A stretch of DNA of 64,000 bases from Halobacillus sp. Marseille-Q1614. GTDB taxonomy: Bacteria > Bacillota > Bacilli > Bacillales > Halobacillaceae. The stretch spans positions 868,001 to 932,000 of the forward strand of contig NZ_CADDWH010000001.1 in assembly GCF_902809865.1 (NCBI RefSeq), given 5' to 3'. The notes under the pieces were generated by a model that worked only from the letters and a program-made list of their open reading frames with translations, ran no database searches and was not told the DNA's origin. Position numbers and translations under genes: made by a program. Positions 26,016-37,093 of this stretch are shown piece after piece (the stretch's first letter is position 1; each line of letters opens with the position of its first letter).

Positions 26016-27290
26016 ATGTTTAAATTTAATGAAGAAAAAGGACAGCTGAAATGTTCTTTTTGTGGTAAAAGTCAGGAACAAGTACGGAAATTAGTAGCTG
26101 GTCCTGGAGTTTATATATGTGATGAGTGTATTGAACTTTGTACTGAAATTGTAGAAGAAGAGCTCGGTAACGATGAAGAAGTGGAATTCAAAGAGGTTCC
26201 TAAGCCTCAGGAAATCCGCAGCATCTTAAATGATTATGTCATCGGACAGGAACAGGCAAAGAAAAATTTGTCTGTAGCTGTTTATAATCATTACAAGCGT
26301 ATTAATGCTGGAGTGAAAAATGACGAAGTTGAACTTTCCAAGAGTAACATTCTTATGCTTGGACCAACAGGAAGCGGTAAAACCCTTCTTGCTCAGACGT
26401 TAGCTCGTATTCTGAATGTTCCTTTCGCAATTGCGGATGCTACTTCACTTACAGAGGCTGGTTATGTAGGGGAAGATGTGGAGAACATCCTTCTTAAACT
26501 GATCCAGGCTGCTGACTATGATGTAGAAAAAGCAGAAAAAGGGATTATTTATATCGATGAAATTGATAAAGTAGCTCGTAAGTCAGAAAACCCATCTATT
26601 ACACGCGATGTGTCTGGTGAAGGTGTTCAGCAGGCATTGCTGAAAATTCTTGAAGGTACGCAGGCTAGTGTTCCTCCACAAGGGGGCAGAAAGCACCCTC
26701 ATCAAGAATTCATTCAAATCGATACAACAAATGTACTCTTTATTGTAGGCGGAGCGTTTGACGGCATTGAGCAGATTATTAAACGCCGTCTTGGTAAAAA
26801 AGTCATCGGTTTTGGCGCTGGCCAGACAGACGTGGATGCAGAGAAGAGCGAGCTTCTTACAAAAGTACTTCCAGAAGACCTTCTCAGCTACGGTCTGATT
26901 CCTGAATTCATCGGCCGCCTTCCAGTTATCGGAAGCCTGGAGCAGCTAGATGAAGATGCGTTAGTTGAAATCCTAACGGCTCCTAAGAATGCTCTCGTTA
27001 AACAGTATCAGAAACTCCTTCAAATTGATCACGTTGAACTTGAATTTGAAGAAGAGGCCCTTCGTGAAATTGCTAAATTGGCTATTGAGCGTAAAACAGG
27101 TGCCCGTGGTCTGCGTTCAATCATTGAAGGAATTATGCTGGATGTTATGTATGAACTGCCGTCTCGTGATGATATTGAGAAATGTATCATTACTAAGGAT
27201 ACAGTTCTTCAGGAAAACAGCTATCCTAAACTGATTCTGACGGACGGAACGGTAGAAGACGAGAATAAAGAAACACCAGAAAGTGCTTAA
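26016..27290 (+). CDS. clpX: ATP-dependent Clp protease ATP-binding subunit ClpX, 424 aa
   Basis: ClpX unfolds substrates and feeds them to ClpP. The zinc-binding N domain has CSFC (Cys13, Cys16) and CDEC (Cys35, Cys38). The AAA+ module follows: Walker A GPTGSGKT, pore loop GYVGEDVE, Walker [10 protein letters not shown], the ClpP-binding loop with IGF (VIGFGAG), and sensor 2 in [10 protein letters not shown]. Length is typical. ATG 26016 follows AAGGGGTG. Order tig-clpX-lonA matches Bacillus, except that lonB is missing between clpX and lonA. Confidence 0.97.
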   Translation: MFKFNEEKGQLKCSFCGKSQEQVRKLVAGPGVYICDECIELCTEIVEEELGNDEEVEFKEVPKPQEIRSILNDYVIGQEQAKKNLSVAVYNHYKRINAGVKNDEVELSKSNILMLGPTGSGKTLLAQTLARILNVPFAIADATSLTEAGYVGEDVENILLKLIQAADYDVEKAEKGIIYIDEIDKVARKSENPSITRDVSGEGVQQALLKILEGTQASVPPQGGRKHPHQEFIQIDTTNVLFIVGGAFDGIEQIIKRRLGKKVIGFGAGQTDVDAEKSELLTKVLPEDLLSYGLIPEFIGRLPVIGSLEQLDEDALVEILTAPKNALVKQYQKLLQIDHVELEFEEEALREIAKLAIERKTGARGLRSIIEGIMLDVMYELPSRDDIEKCIITKDTVLQENSYPKLILTDGTVEDENKETPESA

Positions 27291-27592
27291 AACCATGTCA
27301 TGGCGCACGTCATTGGTTGAATTGCAGGGGAGCCTGGGTGCTCCTGGGAATTAATTAAGCTGATGGCTGCATGCAATGAAGAAGCCGCGCTACATTTTTG
27401 TGTAGCGCGGCTTCTCTTATGCATAACATGTGACAAAGAAAGAGCATGATTCCTTCTAAGGTGTTCATAATAAAAGTACTAGCAGGATGCCATAGAAATT
27501 TAAAGGGATTTTGAACTATTCCTTACGTTTTACTTTGTTTGAAGATTTCTATATGATTAACTTACGATTAGGATTATTCGGAGGTGCAAACA
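27291..27592. other. clpX-lonA intergenic region
   Basis: It contains the clpX terminator (27381-27416) and the lonA leader. B. subtilis has lonB at this place; no lonB coding remnant was seen. Confidence 0.5.
27381..27416 (+). terminator. Terminator of clpX
   Basis: GAAGCCGCGCTACA pairs perfectly with TGTAGCGCGGCTTC over a six-base loop. The stem is GC-rich, but the following T run is short (TCTTAT). Confidence 0.75.
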
Positions 27593-29923
27593 TTGTCTGA
27601 AAACCTTAAAATACAACTCCCCCTCCTTCCTCTCAGAGGACTGTTGGTGTATCCTTCGATGGTACTCCACCTTGATGTAGGCAGAGATAAATCAGTGAAC
27701 GCATTAGAACAGGCCATGATGGATGATAATCAGATTTTCCTAGTATCTCAAAAAGAAATAAATATTGATGATCCATCCATTGAAGATATGTATGAAAGTG
27801 GCACGGTGGCTCGTGTGAAACAAATGGTAAAGCTGCCTAACGGAACTAATAGAGTATTAGTAGAAGGGCTTTTTCGTGCGACTGTAGAGCACATAAGCGA
27901 AGGTGAAGATTACTACGAAGCGGAAATCACCAAGCTTGAAGATATACATGAGGACAAAAAAGAAGAAGAAGCCTTAATGCGGACACTTCTTGAACAATTC
28001 GAACAATATGTAAAGGTTTCAAAAAAGGTCAGCAAAGAGACATATAACACAGTAGCCGATATTGAAGAACCTGGAAACCTTGCTGATATTATAACGTCGC
28101 ATTTGCCTATAAAAATTAAGGATAAACAGAAAGTATTAGAAACCAGCAGTGTTAAAGCACGCTTAAAACATTTAATTGAACTGATCGGCAATGAGCGTGA
28201 AGTGCTGCAAATCGAGAAGAAAATCGGCCAGCGCGTTAAGAAATCGATGGAGAAAACCCAAAAGGAATATTATTTACGAGAACAAATGAAAGCCATCCAA
28301 AGTGAACTCGGTGATAAGGACGGCAAGAACGGTGAGGTTTCTCAGCTTAAAGAGAAGATCGAAGACGCCAATATGCCTGAGCGTGTAGAAAAGGTAGCTT
28401 TAAAAGAGCTGGGGCGCTATGAGAAGGTACCTCAAAGTTCGGCCGAGAGTTCCGTTATTCGAAATTATCTGGAATGGCTTGTGTCACTTCCGTGGTCAGA
28501 AGAAACGGAAGATAATCTTGATGTAAACCATGCTGAAAAAATATTAGATGAAGATCATTACGGCCTTGAGAAAGTGAAAGAACGAGTGCTGGAATACTTA
28601 GCCGTACAGCAGCTTACCCAATCGATTAAAGGCCCTATTCTTTGTCTGGTCGGCCCGCCGGGTGTCGGTAAAACTTCTCTGGCTAAATCGATTGCCCGTG
28701 CAATTAACCGTAAATTTGTCCGCATTTCCTTAGGCGGTGTACGTGATGAAGCGGAAATCCGCGGTCATCGACGCACTTATATCGGCGCTATGCCAGGACG
28801 AATCATTCAAGGGATGAAACGTGCAGAAACGATTAACCCTGTGTTTTTATTAGATGAAATTGACAAAATGGCAAGTGATTTTAGAGGAGATCCTTCTTCA
28901 GCGATGCTTGAAGTGCTGGATCCTGAACAAAACAGTACGTTTAGTGATCATTTCATTGAGGAACATTATGATCTATCAAACGTGATGTTTGTGGCTACAG
29001 CTAACACGATGGCTTCGATTCCAGGGCCGCTTCTCGACCGGATGGAAGTTATTACGATTGCAGGGTATACCGAAGTTGAAAAACTTCATATCGCTAAAGA
29101 ACACCTGCTCCCTAAGCAGATTAAAGAGAATGGTTTAACGAAAAGCAAGATCCAGGTGAAAGATGAAGCTCTGCTTAAATTAATTCGTATGTATACACGG
29201 GAAGCTGGTGTGCGTAATCTTGAGCGCGAGTTAGCAGGCGTCTGCCGAAAAGCGGCGAAAGTTATTGTGTCTGGTGAGAAGAAACGTGTAGTAGTCAGTG
29301 AGAAGCAGTTAGAGGTCATGCTGGGACGCCCTAAATTCCGATATGGCCAGGCCGAGCTGGAAGATCAGGTAGGGGCAGCCACTGGTCTTGCTTATACGAC
29401 GGCCGGCGGAGACACTCTGTCTATTGAAGTATCGATCTATCCAGGCAAAGGGCATTTAACGTTAACAGGAAAACTCGGCGATGTAATGAAAGAGTCGGCA
29501 CAGGCTGCATTCAGTTATATTCGCTCCAAAGCTGAAGAGCTTAAAGTAGACCCGGAGTTTGCTGAGAAAAATGATATTCATATTCACGTACCTGAAGGAG
29601 CCACTCCTAAGGATGGACCTTCTGCTGGGATAACGATGGCGACAGCCCTTGTATCTGCTTTGACAGGCCGTCCTGTCAGAAAAGAAGTAGGAATGACAGG
29701 AGAAATCACCTTAAGAGGAAGAGTGCTTCCTATCGGGGGGTTGAAAGAGAAGTCTTTAAGTGCTCACAGAGCAGGGCTTACTACAATTATTATCCCTTCT
29801 GATAATGAGAAAGACCTCGAGGATATCCCTGAAAGCGTTCGTGAAGGTTTAACCTTTATACCGGTTAAGCATTTGGATGAAGTATTAGAGAAAGCATTGG
29901 TGGCAGAAAAACATGAAAGTTAA
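27593..29923 (+). CDS. lonA: ATP-dependent protease LonA, 776 aa
   Basis: Lon degrades damaged and short-lived regulatory proteins. TTG 27593 is the start, with GGAGGTG seven bases upstream; the GTG at 27584 is inside that site. The layout is LON N-terminal domain (1-200, [20 protein letters not shown]), coiled linker (to about 290), AAA+ module (Walker [10 protein letters not shown], Walker [11 protein letters not shown]) and C-terminal protease. The protease Ser lies in [12 protein letters not shown] and Lys in [14 protein letters not shown]. Full length. The last 11 bases overlap ysxC. Confidence 0.97.
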   Translation: MSENLKIQLPLLPLRGLLVYPSMVLHLDVGRDKSVNALEQAMMDDNQIFLVSQKEINIDDPSIEDMYESGTVARVKQMVKLPNGTNRVLVEGLFRATVEHISEGEDYYEAEITKLEDIHEDKKEEEALMRTLLEQFEQYVKVSKKVSKETYNTVADIEEPGNLADIITSHLPIKIKDKQKVLETSSVKARLKHLIELIGNEREVLQIEKKIGQRVKKSMEKTQKEYYLREQMKAIQSELGDKDGKNGEVSQLKEKIEDANMPERVEKVALKELGRYEKVPQSSAESSVIRNYLEWLVSLPWSEETEDNLDVNHAEKILDEDHYGLEKVKERVLEYLAVQQLTQSIKGPILCLVGPPGVGKTSLAKSIARAINRKFVRISLGGVRDEAEIRGHRRTYIGAMPGRIIQGMKRAETINPVFLLDEIDKMASDFRGDPSSAMLEVLDPEQNSTFSDHFIEEHYDLSNVMFVATANTMASIPGPLLDRMEVITIAGYTEVEKLHIAKEHLLPKQIKENGLTKSKIQVKDEALLKLIRMYTREAGVRNLERELAGVCRKAAKVIVSGEKKRVVVSEKQLEVMLGRPKFRYGQAELEDQVGAATGLAYTTAGGDTLSIEVSIYPGKGHLTLTGKLGDVMKESAQAAFSYIRSKAEELKVDPEFAEKNDIHIHVPEGATPKDGPSAGITMATALVSALTGRPVRKEVGMTGEITLRGRVLPIGGLKEKSLSAHRAGLTTIIIPSDNEKDLEDIPESVREGLTFIPVKHLDEVLEKALVAEKHES

Positions 29924-30500
29924 TCATGCAGATATCGTAATAAGTGCAGCAAGTAAGAAGCAGTACCCAAGTGATCCCATTCCGGAAATAGCATTAGCTG
30001 GACGTTCGAATGTGGGAAAGTCTTCATTTATTAATACGATGATTGCCAGGAAAAACCTGGCTAGGACTTCATCAAAGCCGGGGAAAACCCAGACGCTGAA
30101 TTTTTATAAAATAAATGATGCGTTTCATTTTGTGGACGTTCCTGGGTATGGCTACGCTAAAGTATCTAAGAAGGAACGGGCCAAATGGGGAAAGATGATG
30201 GAAGAGTATTTCGCGGAGCGGGAGCAGCTGAGAGCTACAGCCCTCGTTGTTGATATACGCCATGAGCCCTCAGATGAAGACTGCATGATGTATGATTATT
30301 TGAAGTACTTCGATCTCCCGGTAATGGTGATTGCCACTAAACTCGACAAAATTAAAAAAGGTCAGATTAATAAGCAGCTTAAGCTTGTAACTTCTACATT
30401 AGAAATGGAAGAAGAAGACCTTTTAATTCCTTTTTCCTCGGAAACGGGAGAAGGAAAAGAGAAAGCCTGGAATATCATGCGTCAATATTTAGAAATTTAA
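29913..30500 (+). CDS. ysxC: Ribosome biogenesis GTP-binding protein YsxC/EngB, 195 aa
   Basis: Essential GTPase for assembly of the large ribosomal subunit. G1 is [11 protein letters not shown]2 sits around [10 protein letters not shown]3 is DVPGYGYA, G4 is TKLD and G5 is FSSETGEG. Length is usual. ATG 29913 lies inside lonA, so the two overlap by 11 bases and are translationally coupled, as in B. subtilis. Confidence 0.96.
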   Translation: MKVNHADIVISAASKKQYPSDPIPEIALAGRSNVGKSSFINTMIARKNLARTSSKPGKTQTLNFYKINDAFHFVDVPGYGYAKVSKKERAKWGKMMEEYFAEREQLRATALVVDIRHEPSDEDCMMYDYLKYFDLPVMVIATKLDKIKKGQINKQLKLVTSTLEMEEEDLLIPFSSETGEGKEKAWNIMRQYLEI

Positions 30501-30501
30501 A

Positions 30502-30534
30502 GAAACACCATTCCTTTAGAGGAGTGGTGTTTTT
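30502..30534 (+). terminator. Terminator after ysxC
   Basis: AACACCA-T-TCC pairs with GGA-G-TGGTGTT over a short loop and is followed by T residues. Confidence 0.75.
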
Positions 30535-30555
30535 CGCGGGAAAGGAAGGTTAAAT

Positions 30556-31290
30556 ATGTCTGAAGACATTCTGCAAGTGAGAAGTCTCCATAAATCCTTT
30601 GGAACGACAAAAGTTCTTGAAAATATCAATTTAAACGTTAAGGAAAATGAAGTTGTTTGTCTAATTGGTTCAAGCGGCTCTGGGAAGAGTACTCTTCTAA
30701 GATGCCTGAACTTTTTAGAGATGCCTGACAGCGGAGAAGTTACCATACGTAACCATACCATTCATCCCAAAAAAGATAACTTAAACGACATACGACAGAA
30801 GGTGGGGATGGTATTTCAGCAGTTCAATTTATTTCCGCATAAAACAGTGCTTGAAAACGTAATCGAAGCCCCGGTGCTTGTTCGGAAAGTGAGCAGGGGT
30901 CAAGCTCTGAAAGAAGCGAAGGAAATGCTCAAAAAAGTAGGTCTTAGTGATAAAATAAATGCTTTTCCATCAAAGCTCTCAGGTGGGCAGCAGCAGCGGG
31001 TAGCCATTGCCAGAGCATTAGCCATGCAGCCGGAAATCATGCTGTTTGATGAACCTACTTCCGCTTTAGATCCTGAGCTCGTTGGGGAAGTGCTTCAAGT
31101 TATAAAGCAGCTGGCTAAAGAAGGAATGACGATGGTTGTGGTTACACACGAAATGGGATTTGCGCGTGAAGTTGCTGATCGGGTCATTTATATGCATGAT
31201 GGAAAGATAGTGGAGGAAGGACGTCCAAGTGATTTATTTGACCACCCTCACGAAGAAAGAACCCGTGCATTCTTAAGCTCTATTCTTTAA
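30556..31290 (+). CDS. Polar amino acid ABC transporter ATPase, GlnQ-like, orphan, 244 aa
   Basis: Nucleotide-binding subunit of a polar amino acid (PAAT) importer. Walker A is GSSGSGKST, the Q loop is in [13 protein letters not shown] (the FNLFPH word is typical of this class), the signature is LSGGQQQR, Walker B is [12 protein letters not shown] and the switch His is in [11 protein letters not shown]. Length is normal. ATG 30556 follows GGAAAGG. No permease or binding-protein gene is next to it, so it must work with subunits encoded elsewhere. It sits in the otherwise conserved ysxC-hemA junction, which suggests a local insertion. Confidence 0.9.
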   Translation: MSEDILQVRSLHKSFGTTKVLENINLNVKENEVVCLIGSSGSGKSTLLRCLNFLEMPDSGEVTIRNHTIHPKKDNLNDIRQKVGMVFQQFNLFPHKTVLENVIEAPVLVRKVSRGQALKEAKEMLKKVGLSDKINAFPSKLSGGQQQRVAIARALAMQPEIMLFDEPTSALDPELVGEVLQVIKQLAKEGMTMVVVTHEMGFAREVADRVIYMHDGKIVEEGRPSDLFDHPHEERTRAFLSSIL

Positions 31291-31302
31291 TTAACGATCA
31301 TC

Positions 31303-31350
31303 CTCGTTTTCCACGCCCCCGTATGATGTGGGGAGTTCGATGTTCGCACA
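31303..31350 (+). repeat. Dispersed intergenic repeat, copy near 31.3 kb
   Basis: TTTTCCACGCCCCCGTATGA followed by TGTGGGGAGTTCGATGTTCG matches the segment at 54614-54660, which reads CTTTCCGTGTCCCCACACGA then TGTGGGGTCGTTCGATGTTG. It lies in non-coding DNA between the orphan ATPase gene and its terminator. CCCC and GGGG can pair as a small hairpin. Confidence 0.6.
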
Positions 31351-31401
31351 CTAGAAATAACTTGTTTGAGTTTCTGCGCCCAGCATCGGTTATAAGATGA
31401 A

Positions 31402-31450
31402 TATTCAACAAGCCGCGGTCACCTGCCGCGGCTTGTTGAATAATTATTTT
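31402..31450. terminator. Bidirectional long-stem terminator
   Basis: A 17-base perfect stem (31402-31418 with 31426-31442) around a seven-base loop contains a GCCGCGG core and is followed by A/T-rich runs. It separates the ABC ATPase gene from the convergent LiaI-like gene. Confidence 0.88.
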
Positions 31451-31929
31451 TTCTTTAATAAGTAAAAACCGGCTACTAACAAGACGATAGGCCAGAAACG
31501 TTCAATCAATGTAAACAGCCGGGAGATGTAACTGAACCACCCTGGATTTGAGGTGGAAAACAGGGCGAATATTGAAAGGCCAAGCAGGACAAGCGCCGGG
31601 ACCAATCCAGATTTGGCTTTTAAATATTTGATCAAAAACCCCGCGCCGATGATTAATGTGTAGACTGCCCAATGGTCAATCCAGTTAGGATATTGCTCAA
31701 GTCCGTGAAAATGTATGCCAAAGCCTAATAATATTACTCCAGGAAGCAATGTCGATGGATCTTTTGAAAAATAATTATGTAATAATAGAGCGGCCCCAAT
31801 AATAATTAAAATAGTAGGCCATGAGTATAATGCACTCAAATAGGGAATATTGAACTGACGCAGGAGAAAATATGCTCCTAACCCTATAAGCAGAAATCCG
31901 GCAAAAGAATTTTGTTTCTTCAATTTCAT
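31444..31929 (-). CDS. LiaI/LiaF-type transmembrane protein, 161 aa
   Basis: A small integral membrane protein with about six hydrophobic segments and repeats of a 'G.LLIGLG...L...F' type ([42 protein letters not shown]). This is the LiaI-LiaF transmembrane region (DUF5668) pattern. Members modulate cell-envelope stress responses or are of unknown role. There is no lia-type kinase nearby. ATG 31929 follows GGAGGAATG. Transcribed opposite to hemA; the divergent intergenic region of 234 bases holds both promoters. Confidence 0.7.
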   Translation of the reverse strand: MKLKKQNSFAGFLLIGLGAYFLLRQFNIPYLSALYSWPTILIIIGAALLLHNYFSKDPSTLLPGVILLGFGIHFHGLEQYPNWIDHWAVYTLIIGAGFLIKYLKAKSGLVPALVLLGLSIFALFSTSNPGWFSYISRLFTLIERFWPIVLLVAGFYLLKKK

Positions 31930-32111
31930 TCCTCCACAGCTACATAACAGGTGTGTCTTGCGAATAACGTCGTGATTTGATATATTAATGACGGGTTACA
32001 AATTAGAATTGTTCTAATTTGTTAGCAGGATTAATTTATATATGTATATCCTATCATAAGGATTTCAAAATCTGTTCATATTATCTAATAAAACTACAGC
32101 AATTTTTATGT

Positions 32112-32117
32112 TATAAT
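32112..32117 (+). promoter_or_regulatory. -10 box of the hemAXCDBL operon
   Basis: TATAAT at 32112-32117 lies about 45 bases before hemA. The matching -35 is weak, and no clear PerR inverted repeat, which controls this operon in B. subtilis, was seen. Confidence 0.5.
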
Positions 32118-32163
32118 GAGCCATATGTGATTGTAAAGGACGTTTTAAATGGGGGTATAGATA

Positions 32164-33537
32164 ATGCATGTATTAGCAATCGGATTAAACTATAAGACAG
32201 CCCCTGTGGAAATTCGGGAAAAGCTTACATTCTCTGAAGATCGATTGGTAGAGGCGATGCAGAACCTTAATAACCAAAAAAGTGTTCTCGAAAACGTCAT
32301 CATCTCTACGTGTAACCGTACGGAAATTTATGCAGTGGTCGATCAGCTTCACACCGGCCGTTACTATATTAAACAGTTTCTGGCAGAGTGGTTTCAAATC
32401 AGCAAAGAAGAGTTTTCTCCTTTTCTCTCTATTTCAGAGGGAGATGGAGCGATGGAGCACTTGTTTAGAGTAACTTCAGGGCTTGACTCCATGGTTCTTG
32501 GAGAGACACAAATTCTTGGGCAGATAAAACAGGCTTTTCAAACCGCTCAACAAGCCTCGACGACAGGCACCATATTTAACCAGCTGTTTAAACAGGCAGT
32601 TACTTTAGCTAAGAAAGCTCATAAAGATACAGGAATCGGGGAAAATGCGGTTTCTGTAAGCTATGCAGCTGTGGAACTTGCCAGAAAAATATTCGGTGAC
32701 TTAGTTCATAAACATGTCGTCATTATCGGTGCGGGCAAAATGGGAGAATTAGCAGCCAAGAATTTACACGGGTCAGGTGTCAAGCAAGTTACTGTCATTA
32801 ACCGGACACATGAAAAAGCGAAAGTCGTCGCAGACCAGTTTCAGGGACAGGCCCGCACGATGGACGACCTTGAAGATGTCCTGACAGAAGCTGACATCGT
32901 CATAAGCTCAACTGGTTCTTCTGATTACGTGATCTCAAGAAGCCAAATGGAGCCTGTGCATAAAAAACGAAAAGGGAAACCCCTCTTCTTCGTAGATATT
33001 GCCGTTCCTAGAGATTTAGACCCGGGAATGGAAGATTTAGAAAGTGTATTTTTGTACGATATTGATGACTTGCAGGGAATTGTCGATGCTAATTTAGCTG
33101 TGCGTAAGCAGGCTGCAGAAGAAATTGAGATTATGATTGAAGCTGAAATCGTGGAGTTTAAAGAATGGCTTCAGACGATTGGTGTCGTTCCGGTTATTTC
33201 TGCACTAAGAGCAAAGGCTTTGGGGATTCAGGCGGAAACGATGCAGAGCATCGAGCGGAAAATGCCTAACTTAACGGAGCGTGAAAAGAAAGTGCTTCGT
33301 AAACACACAAAGAGCATTATTAACCAAATGCTGAAAGAACCAATTCTTCAAGCCAAGGAATTAAGTGCCAAGCCGGATGCCGAAGAATCATTGCGTCTCT
33401 TCACTCAAATTTTTGGCATCGAAGAAGAAGTGGAAAAGGAACTTGATGAGCAAGAGAAAAAAAACATAAAATCACAAGCTCCTGAATCAAGTGAAAGCTT
33501 TTCCCTCCCAGCACTTCACAAGATTGTGAATTCATAA
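32164..33537 (+). CDS. hemA: Glutamyl-tRNA reductase, 457 aa
   Basis: First committed step of C5 tetrapyrrole synthesis: Glu-tRNA(Glu) is reduced to glutamate-1-semialdehyde with NADPH. The active-site Cys lies in STCNRTE near residue 50. Further motifs are [15 protein letters not shown], the NADPH fold [14 protein letters not shown], and the C-terminal dimerisation helix. ATG 32164 follows GGGGGTATAG, a modest site. It is the first gene of hemA-hemX-hemC-hemD-hemB-hemL, the B. subtilis order. The acidic C-terminal tail is a little longer than usual. Confidence 0.96.
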   Translation: MHVLAIGLNYKTAPVEIREKLTFSEDRLVEAMQNLNNQKSVLENVIISTCNRTEIYAVVDQLHTGRYYIKQFLAEWFQISKEEFSPFLSISEGDGAMEHLFRVTSGLDSMVLGETQILGQIKQAFQTAQQASTTGTIFNQLFKQAVTLAKKAHKDTGIGENAVSVSYAAVELARKIFGDLVHKHVVIIGAGKMGELAAKNLHGSGVKQVTVINRTHEKAKVVADQFQGQARTMDDLEDVLTEADIVISSTGSSDYVISRSQMEPVHKKRKGKPLFFVDIAVPRDLDPGMEDLESVFLYDIDDLQGIVDANLAVRKQAAEEIEIMIEAEIVEFKEWLQTIGVVPVISALRAKALGIQAETMQSIERKMPNLTEREKKVLRKHTKSIINQMLKEPILQAKELSAKPDAEESLRLFTQIFGIEEEVEKELDEQEKKNIKSQAPESSESFSLPALHKIVNS

Positions 33538-33552
33538 GGGTGGAAGCAGCGA

Positions 33553-34371
33553 ATGTTTGAGCTTAAATGGATTTATGAACTAATCCTTTTGCTTTATTGT
33601 GTAAGTTTAATAGGATATTTTATTGATTTTATTCAAAATAACCGGAAGGCTAACCGTCTGGCCTTCTGGTTACTTAGTATGGTTTGGGGTTTACAAACCT
33701 TTTTTTTATTGGCTCAAGTTTTTATTGAAGAAAATTTTCCAATTGTTAATGTGTACGACAGCTTATATTTTTATGCGTGGATATTAGTTACCTTTTCACT
33801 TATTATCAACCGGCTGTTTCGAGTCGATTTCTTCGTTTTTTTTACAAACCTGCTGGGATTCCTGGTGATGCTGCTTTATATTTCGACCAGGGCACAGGAC
33901 ACGTTAAAGGACCAGGGAGTGGCTCTCGTTCATGAGATGCTGGTTGTTCATATTACGCTGGCTCTTATCTCATATGGTTTCTTTACGTTTTCTTTTATTT
34001 TCTCTATTATGTATCTGCTTCAGTATCGACTGCTCAAGCAGAAAAAATGGAGCGCGAAGCTGCTGAGATTGGGTGATTTAACAAAGCTTGATCATTTCTC
34101 ATACATTGCTGTCATTTTAGGCGTGCCTTTGCTGCTTATTGCTTTAATACTCGGTGTCACTTGGGGCTATACGTCCGGTGATGCATTTTACTGGTATGAT
34201 TCGAAAACACTGGGCTCCATTTTGGTGCTGCTCGTTTACGGAATTTATTTATTTTTAAGGGTAGTCAAAGGATACCAAGGAAGGTCTATTTCCATATTTA
34301 ATAGTGCAGCTTTCTTGTTTCTTCTCATAAATTTTCTACTATTTGGATCATTATCGAACTTTCATTTTTAG
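33553..34371 (+). CDS. hemX: HemX, membrane protein affecting HemA level (CcsA family), 272 aa
   Basis: Eight hydrophobic segments and the VTWGYTSGDAFYWYDSKTLG motif place it in the cytochrome c assembly (CcsA/CcmC) family. In B. subtilis HemX lowers the concentration of HemA. ATG 33553 follows GGGTGGAAGC and is 15 bases after hemA. The WGxxxxxxxWxWD-type haem motif of CcsA is only partly kept, in line with HemX proteins. Confidence 0.92.
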   Translation: MFELKWIYELILLLYCVSLIGYFIDFIQNNRKANRLAFWLLSMVWGLQTFFLLAQVFIEENFPIVNVYDSLYFYAWILVTFSLIINRLFRVDFFVFFTNLLGFLVMLLYISTRAQDTLKDQGVALVHEMLVVHITLALISYGFFTFSFIFSIMYLLQYRLLKQKKWSAKLLRLGDLTKLDHFSYIAVILGVPLLLIALILGVTWGYTSGDAFYWYDSKTLGSILVLLVYGIYLFLRVVKGYQGRSISIFNSAAFLFLLINFLLFGSLSNFHF

Positions 34372-34388
34372 CTTGAGGAGGATGTAAG

Positions 34389-35318
34389 ATGCGAAAAATT
34401 GTCATAGGATCACGAAAAAGTAATTTAGCTATTACACAAACGGAATGGGTGATCGATCGGTTAAAAGAAATAGCTCCTTCCTATGATTTCGAAATTAAAA
34501 GGATATCAACCAAGGGAGACAGAGTGTTAGACGTCACCCTTTCTAAAGTCGGAGGAAAAGGCTTGTTTATTAAAGAAATCGAGCAGGCCATGTACGATAA
34601 AGAAATTGATATGGCAGTCCACAGCATGAAAGACGTGCCAGCCGTAGTAGCCGAAGGTTTAACGATTGCTTCTATCCCAGAGCGCGAAGATCACCGGGAT
34701 GCTTTCGTATCAAACGGCAATGTGCTGCTGAAGGATCTAAAAGAAGGGGCTGTTGTCGGCACGAGCAGTCTGCGTCGCGGGTCGCAGATTAAAGCGTTCC
34801 GTCCGGATCTTGAAATACGCTGGATCCGCGGAAATATCGATACGCGTCTTCGAAAGCTTAGAGAAGAAGAATTCGACGCGATAATTTTAGCCGCCGCCGG
34901 CTTAAAAAGAATGGGCTGGGATGATGATGTCGTAACGGAATACCTCGAGCCTGACGTATGTGTTCCTGCCGTAGGGCAAGGCGCATTGGCTCTTGAATGC
35001 CGGGAAGGCGACCAGGAGCTTGTGGATTTATTAAAGAAAATTAACGACGAATATACAGAAAAAACGGTAACAGCTGAGCGCAAGTTCCTGCATGATCTAA
35101 ATGGAGGCTGCCAGGTGCCGATCGGCGGCTATGCATATATGAAAGGGAATCAATTGACCCTGACAGCTCTTGTTGGCAAGCCTGACGGTGAGACGATTTT
35201 ACATGAGACGGTTACCGGGGAAGATCCGATTGCAGTAGGAAAAGAAGCAGCCGACCGTCTAAAAGCACAAGGCGCTGTAGACATTGTTGAGAAAGCTAAA
35301 GAGGAGTATGGCGAGTAA
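34389..35318 (+). CDS. hemC: Porphobilinogen deaminase (hydroxymethylbilane synthase), 309 aa
   Basis: Joins four porphobilinogens into hydroxymethylbilane on a dipyrromethane cofactor. Visible motifs: [16 protein letters not shown], the catalytic Asp region [20 protein letters not shown], and the cofactor Cys in [14 protein letters not shown] 34389 follows GAGGAGG. It ends one base into hemD, so the two are translationally coupled. Confidence 0.97.
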   Translation: MRKIVIGSRKSNLAITQTEWVIDRLKEIAPSYDFEIKRISTKGDRVLDVTLSKVGGKGLFIKEIEQAMYDKEIDMAVHSMKDVPAVVAEGLTIASIPEREDHRDAFVSNGNVLLKDLKEGAVVGTSSLRRGSQIKAFRPDLEIRWIRGNIDTRLRKLREEEFDAIILAAAGLKRMGWDDDVVTEYLEPDVCVPAVGQGALALECREGDQELVDLLKKINDEYTEKTVTAERKFLHDLNGGCQVPIGGYAYMKGNQLTLTALVGKPDGETILHETVTGEDPIAVGKEAADRLKAQGAVDIVEKAKEEYGE

Positions 35319-36079
35319 TGAGCAGACCGTTAGAGGGTAAAAAAATCCTCGTCACACGTGCGCTGCCCCAAGCAGAGGCTTTTGTCCATAAGCTTAAAAG
35401 CTGTGCGGCAGAGCCTCTCCATATACCTCTTATTAAATTTCAGCGGCACAGATCTGAAAAAACTGAAAAAATTCTCACAGACCTTCACGACTACAGCTGG
35501 GTTTTTATAACGAGCTTTAATGGCGTGAAGTTTTTTTTCGATTGGATCAAACAGCTCAATGTCCAGATCCCTCCTGATTTGAAGTGGGCAGTCGTCGGTT
35601 CAAAAACAGAGCAGGCTCTCCTTGAGTATAAAATACAGGCAGATTTTGTTCCGTCGAGCTATCACGCAGAGGCGATGCAATCTGAATTCTTCTCCACGTA
35701 TAAGGAACCGGGGAAAATCCTTTACATCCGGGGGAATTTATCGAAAGACGTACTGCCCGAAGCGTTTGTTCAACAACGTATTCTTTTTGATTCTTTAACC
35801 GTATATGATACCCTACTAGTAAAAGAATCAAAGGAAATTACCGAGCAGCTGCCATACTTAGATGCACTGACATTTACGAGCCCCTCAACTATCGAGGCTT
35901 TTGTAAAAGTGGTCACTTCTTATGAAAATACAGCAATGAAAATTCCATGTTTCTGCATTGGGCCTTCTACTGCAGAAGCCGCAGAAGCTAAAGGTTTTCA
36001 CTTCATATATGTTCCACAAGAGTATACAGTTGAAGGAATAATAGAAAAAATACTCGAGTACTTTCAGAAAGAAGGATAA
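35318..36079 (+). CDS. hemD: Uroporphyrinogen-III synthase, 253 aa
   Basis: Cyclises hydroxymethylbilane with inversion of ring D. The family is poorly conserved. Here two similar lobes are seen, with [43 protein letters not shown] and [15 protein letters not shown]. The start ATG overlaps the last base of hemC. Length is typical. Position in the operon confirms the call. Confidence 0.92.
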   Translation: MSRPLEGKKILVTRALPQAEAFVHKLKSCAAEPLHIPLIKFQRHRSEKTEKILTDLHDYSWVFITSFNGVKFFFDWIKQLNVQIPPDLKWAVVGSKTEQALLEYKIQADFVPSSYHAEAMQSEFFSTYKEPGKILYIRGNLSKDVLPEAFVQQRILFDSLTVYDTLLVKESKEITEQLPYLDALTFTSPSTIEAFVKVVTSYENTAMKIPCFCIGPSTAEAAEAKGFHFIYVPQEYTVEGIIEKILEYFQKEG

Positions 36080-36083
36080 TAAC

Positions 36084-37064
36084 ATGAAAGACCTTGAATT
36101 TAAAAGACACCGGAGATTAAGAAGAACAGACTCGATGCGTGCACTTGTGAAAGAAACTCATTTAAGAAAAGAGGATTTAATTTACCCAATTTTTGTGTTA
36201 GAAGGAGAGGGAATTAAAAACCCTGTAGCTTCAATGCCTGGCGTCCACCAAGTGTCCTTAGACAACTTGTCTGAGGAAATGAATGAACTGGAAGACTTAG
36301 GGGTGCGTTCGGTTATTGTATTTGGTGTGCCGAGTGAGAAAGACGAAGTCGGCACCCAGGCCTATCAGCAAGAAGGGATTGTTCAGAGATCCATTCGCCA
36401 CATTAAGGAAGCTCACCCGAGTTTAACAGTCGTAGCGGATACTTGCTTATGCCAGTATACAGATCATGGTCATTGCGGTGTTGTAAGAAATGGGGAGATT
36501 ATCAACGATGAATCTCTTGAACTCATTACGAAAACAGCAGTGAGCCAGGCGGAAGCAGGAGCTGATGTTATTGCTCCATCCAATATGATGGACGGTTTCG
36601 TTGCAGCGATCCGCCAAGGTCTGGATGACGCAGGCTACAGCGATATCCCGATCATGTCCTATGCCGTTAAATATGCTTCTGCGTTTTATGGCCCATTTCG
36701 CGATGCGGCCCACAGCTCTCCGCAGTTCGGAGACCGCCGTGCGTACCAAATGGATCCGGCCAACCGTAGGGAAGCTATTCGTGAGGCACAGTCTGATGTA
36801 GAAGAGGGAGCTGACTTCCTAATTGTGAAGCCGGCCTTGTCTTATTTAGATGTAATGCGCGAGGTGAAAGATCGTTTTCATTTACCTTTAGTCGCCTATA
36901 ATGTAAGCGGCGAATACTCCATGATTAAAGCAGCAGCAGCTAATGGATGGGTGAACGAACAAGAGATCGTCATGGAAAAACTCACCTCCATGAAGCGTGC
37001 CGGCGCAGACTTAATCATCACTTACTTTGCAAAAGATGCTGCAAGATACATTGACCAACAATAA
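36084..37064 (+). CDS. hemB: Delta-aminolevulinic acid dehydratase (porphobilinogen synthase), 326 aa
   Basis: Condenses two 5-aminolevulinates to porphobilinogen. Zinc-type Cys residues appear in [14 protein letters not shown], the first Schiff-base Lys is in [16 protein letters not shown] and the second in [14 protein letters not shown] 36084 is four bases after hemD, with GAAAGAAGG upstream inside hemD. The Cys triad indicates the zinc-dependent form. Confidence 0.97.
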   Translation: MKDLEFKRHRRLRRTDSMRALVKETHLRKEDLIYPIFVLEGEGIKNPVASMPGVHQVSLDNLSEEMNELEDLGVRSVIVFGVPSEKDEVGTQAYQQEGIVQRSIRHIKEAHPSLTVVADTCLCQYTDHGHCGVVRNGEIINDESLELITKTAVSQAEAGADVIAPSNMMDGFVAAIRQGLDDAGYSDIPIMSYAVKYASAFYGPFRDAAHSSPQFGDRRAYQMDPANRREAIREAQSDVEEGADFLIVKPALSYLDVMREVKDRFHLPLVAYNVSGEYSMIKAAAANGWVNEQEIVMEKLTSMKRAGADLIITYFAKDAARYIDQQ

Positions 37065-37093
37065 AGCTGTAGATGAAAGGATGTATCCATTAT

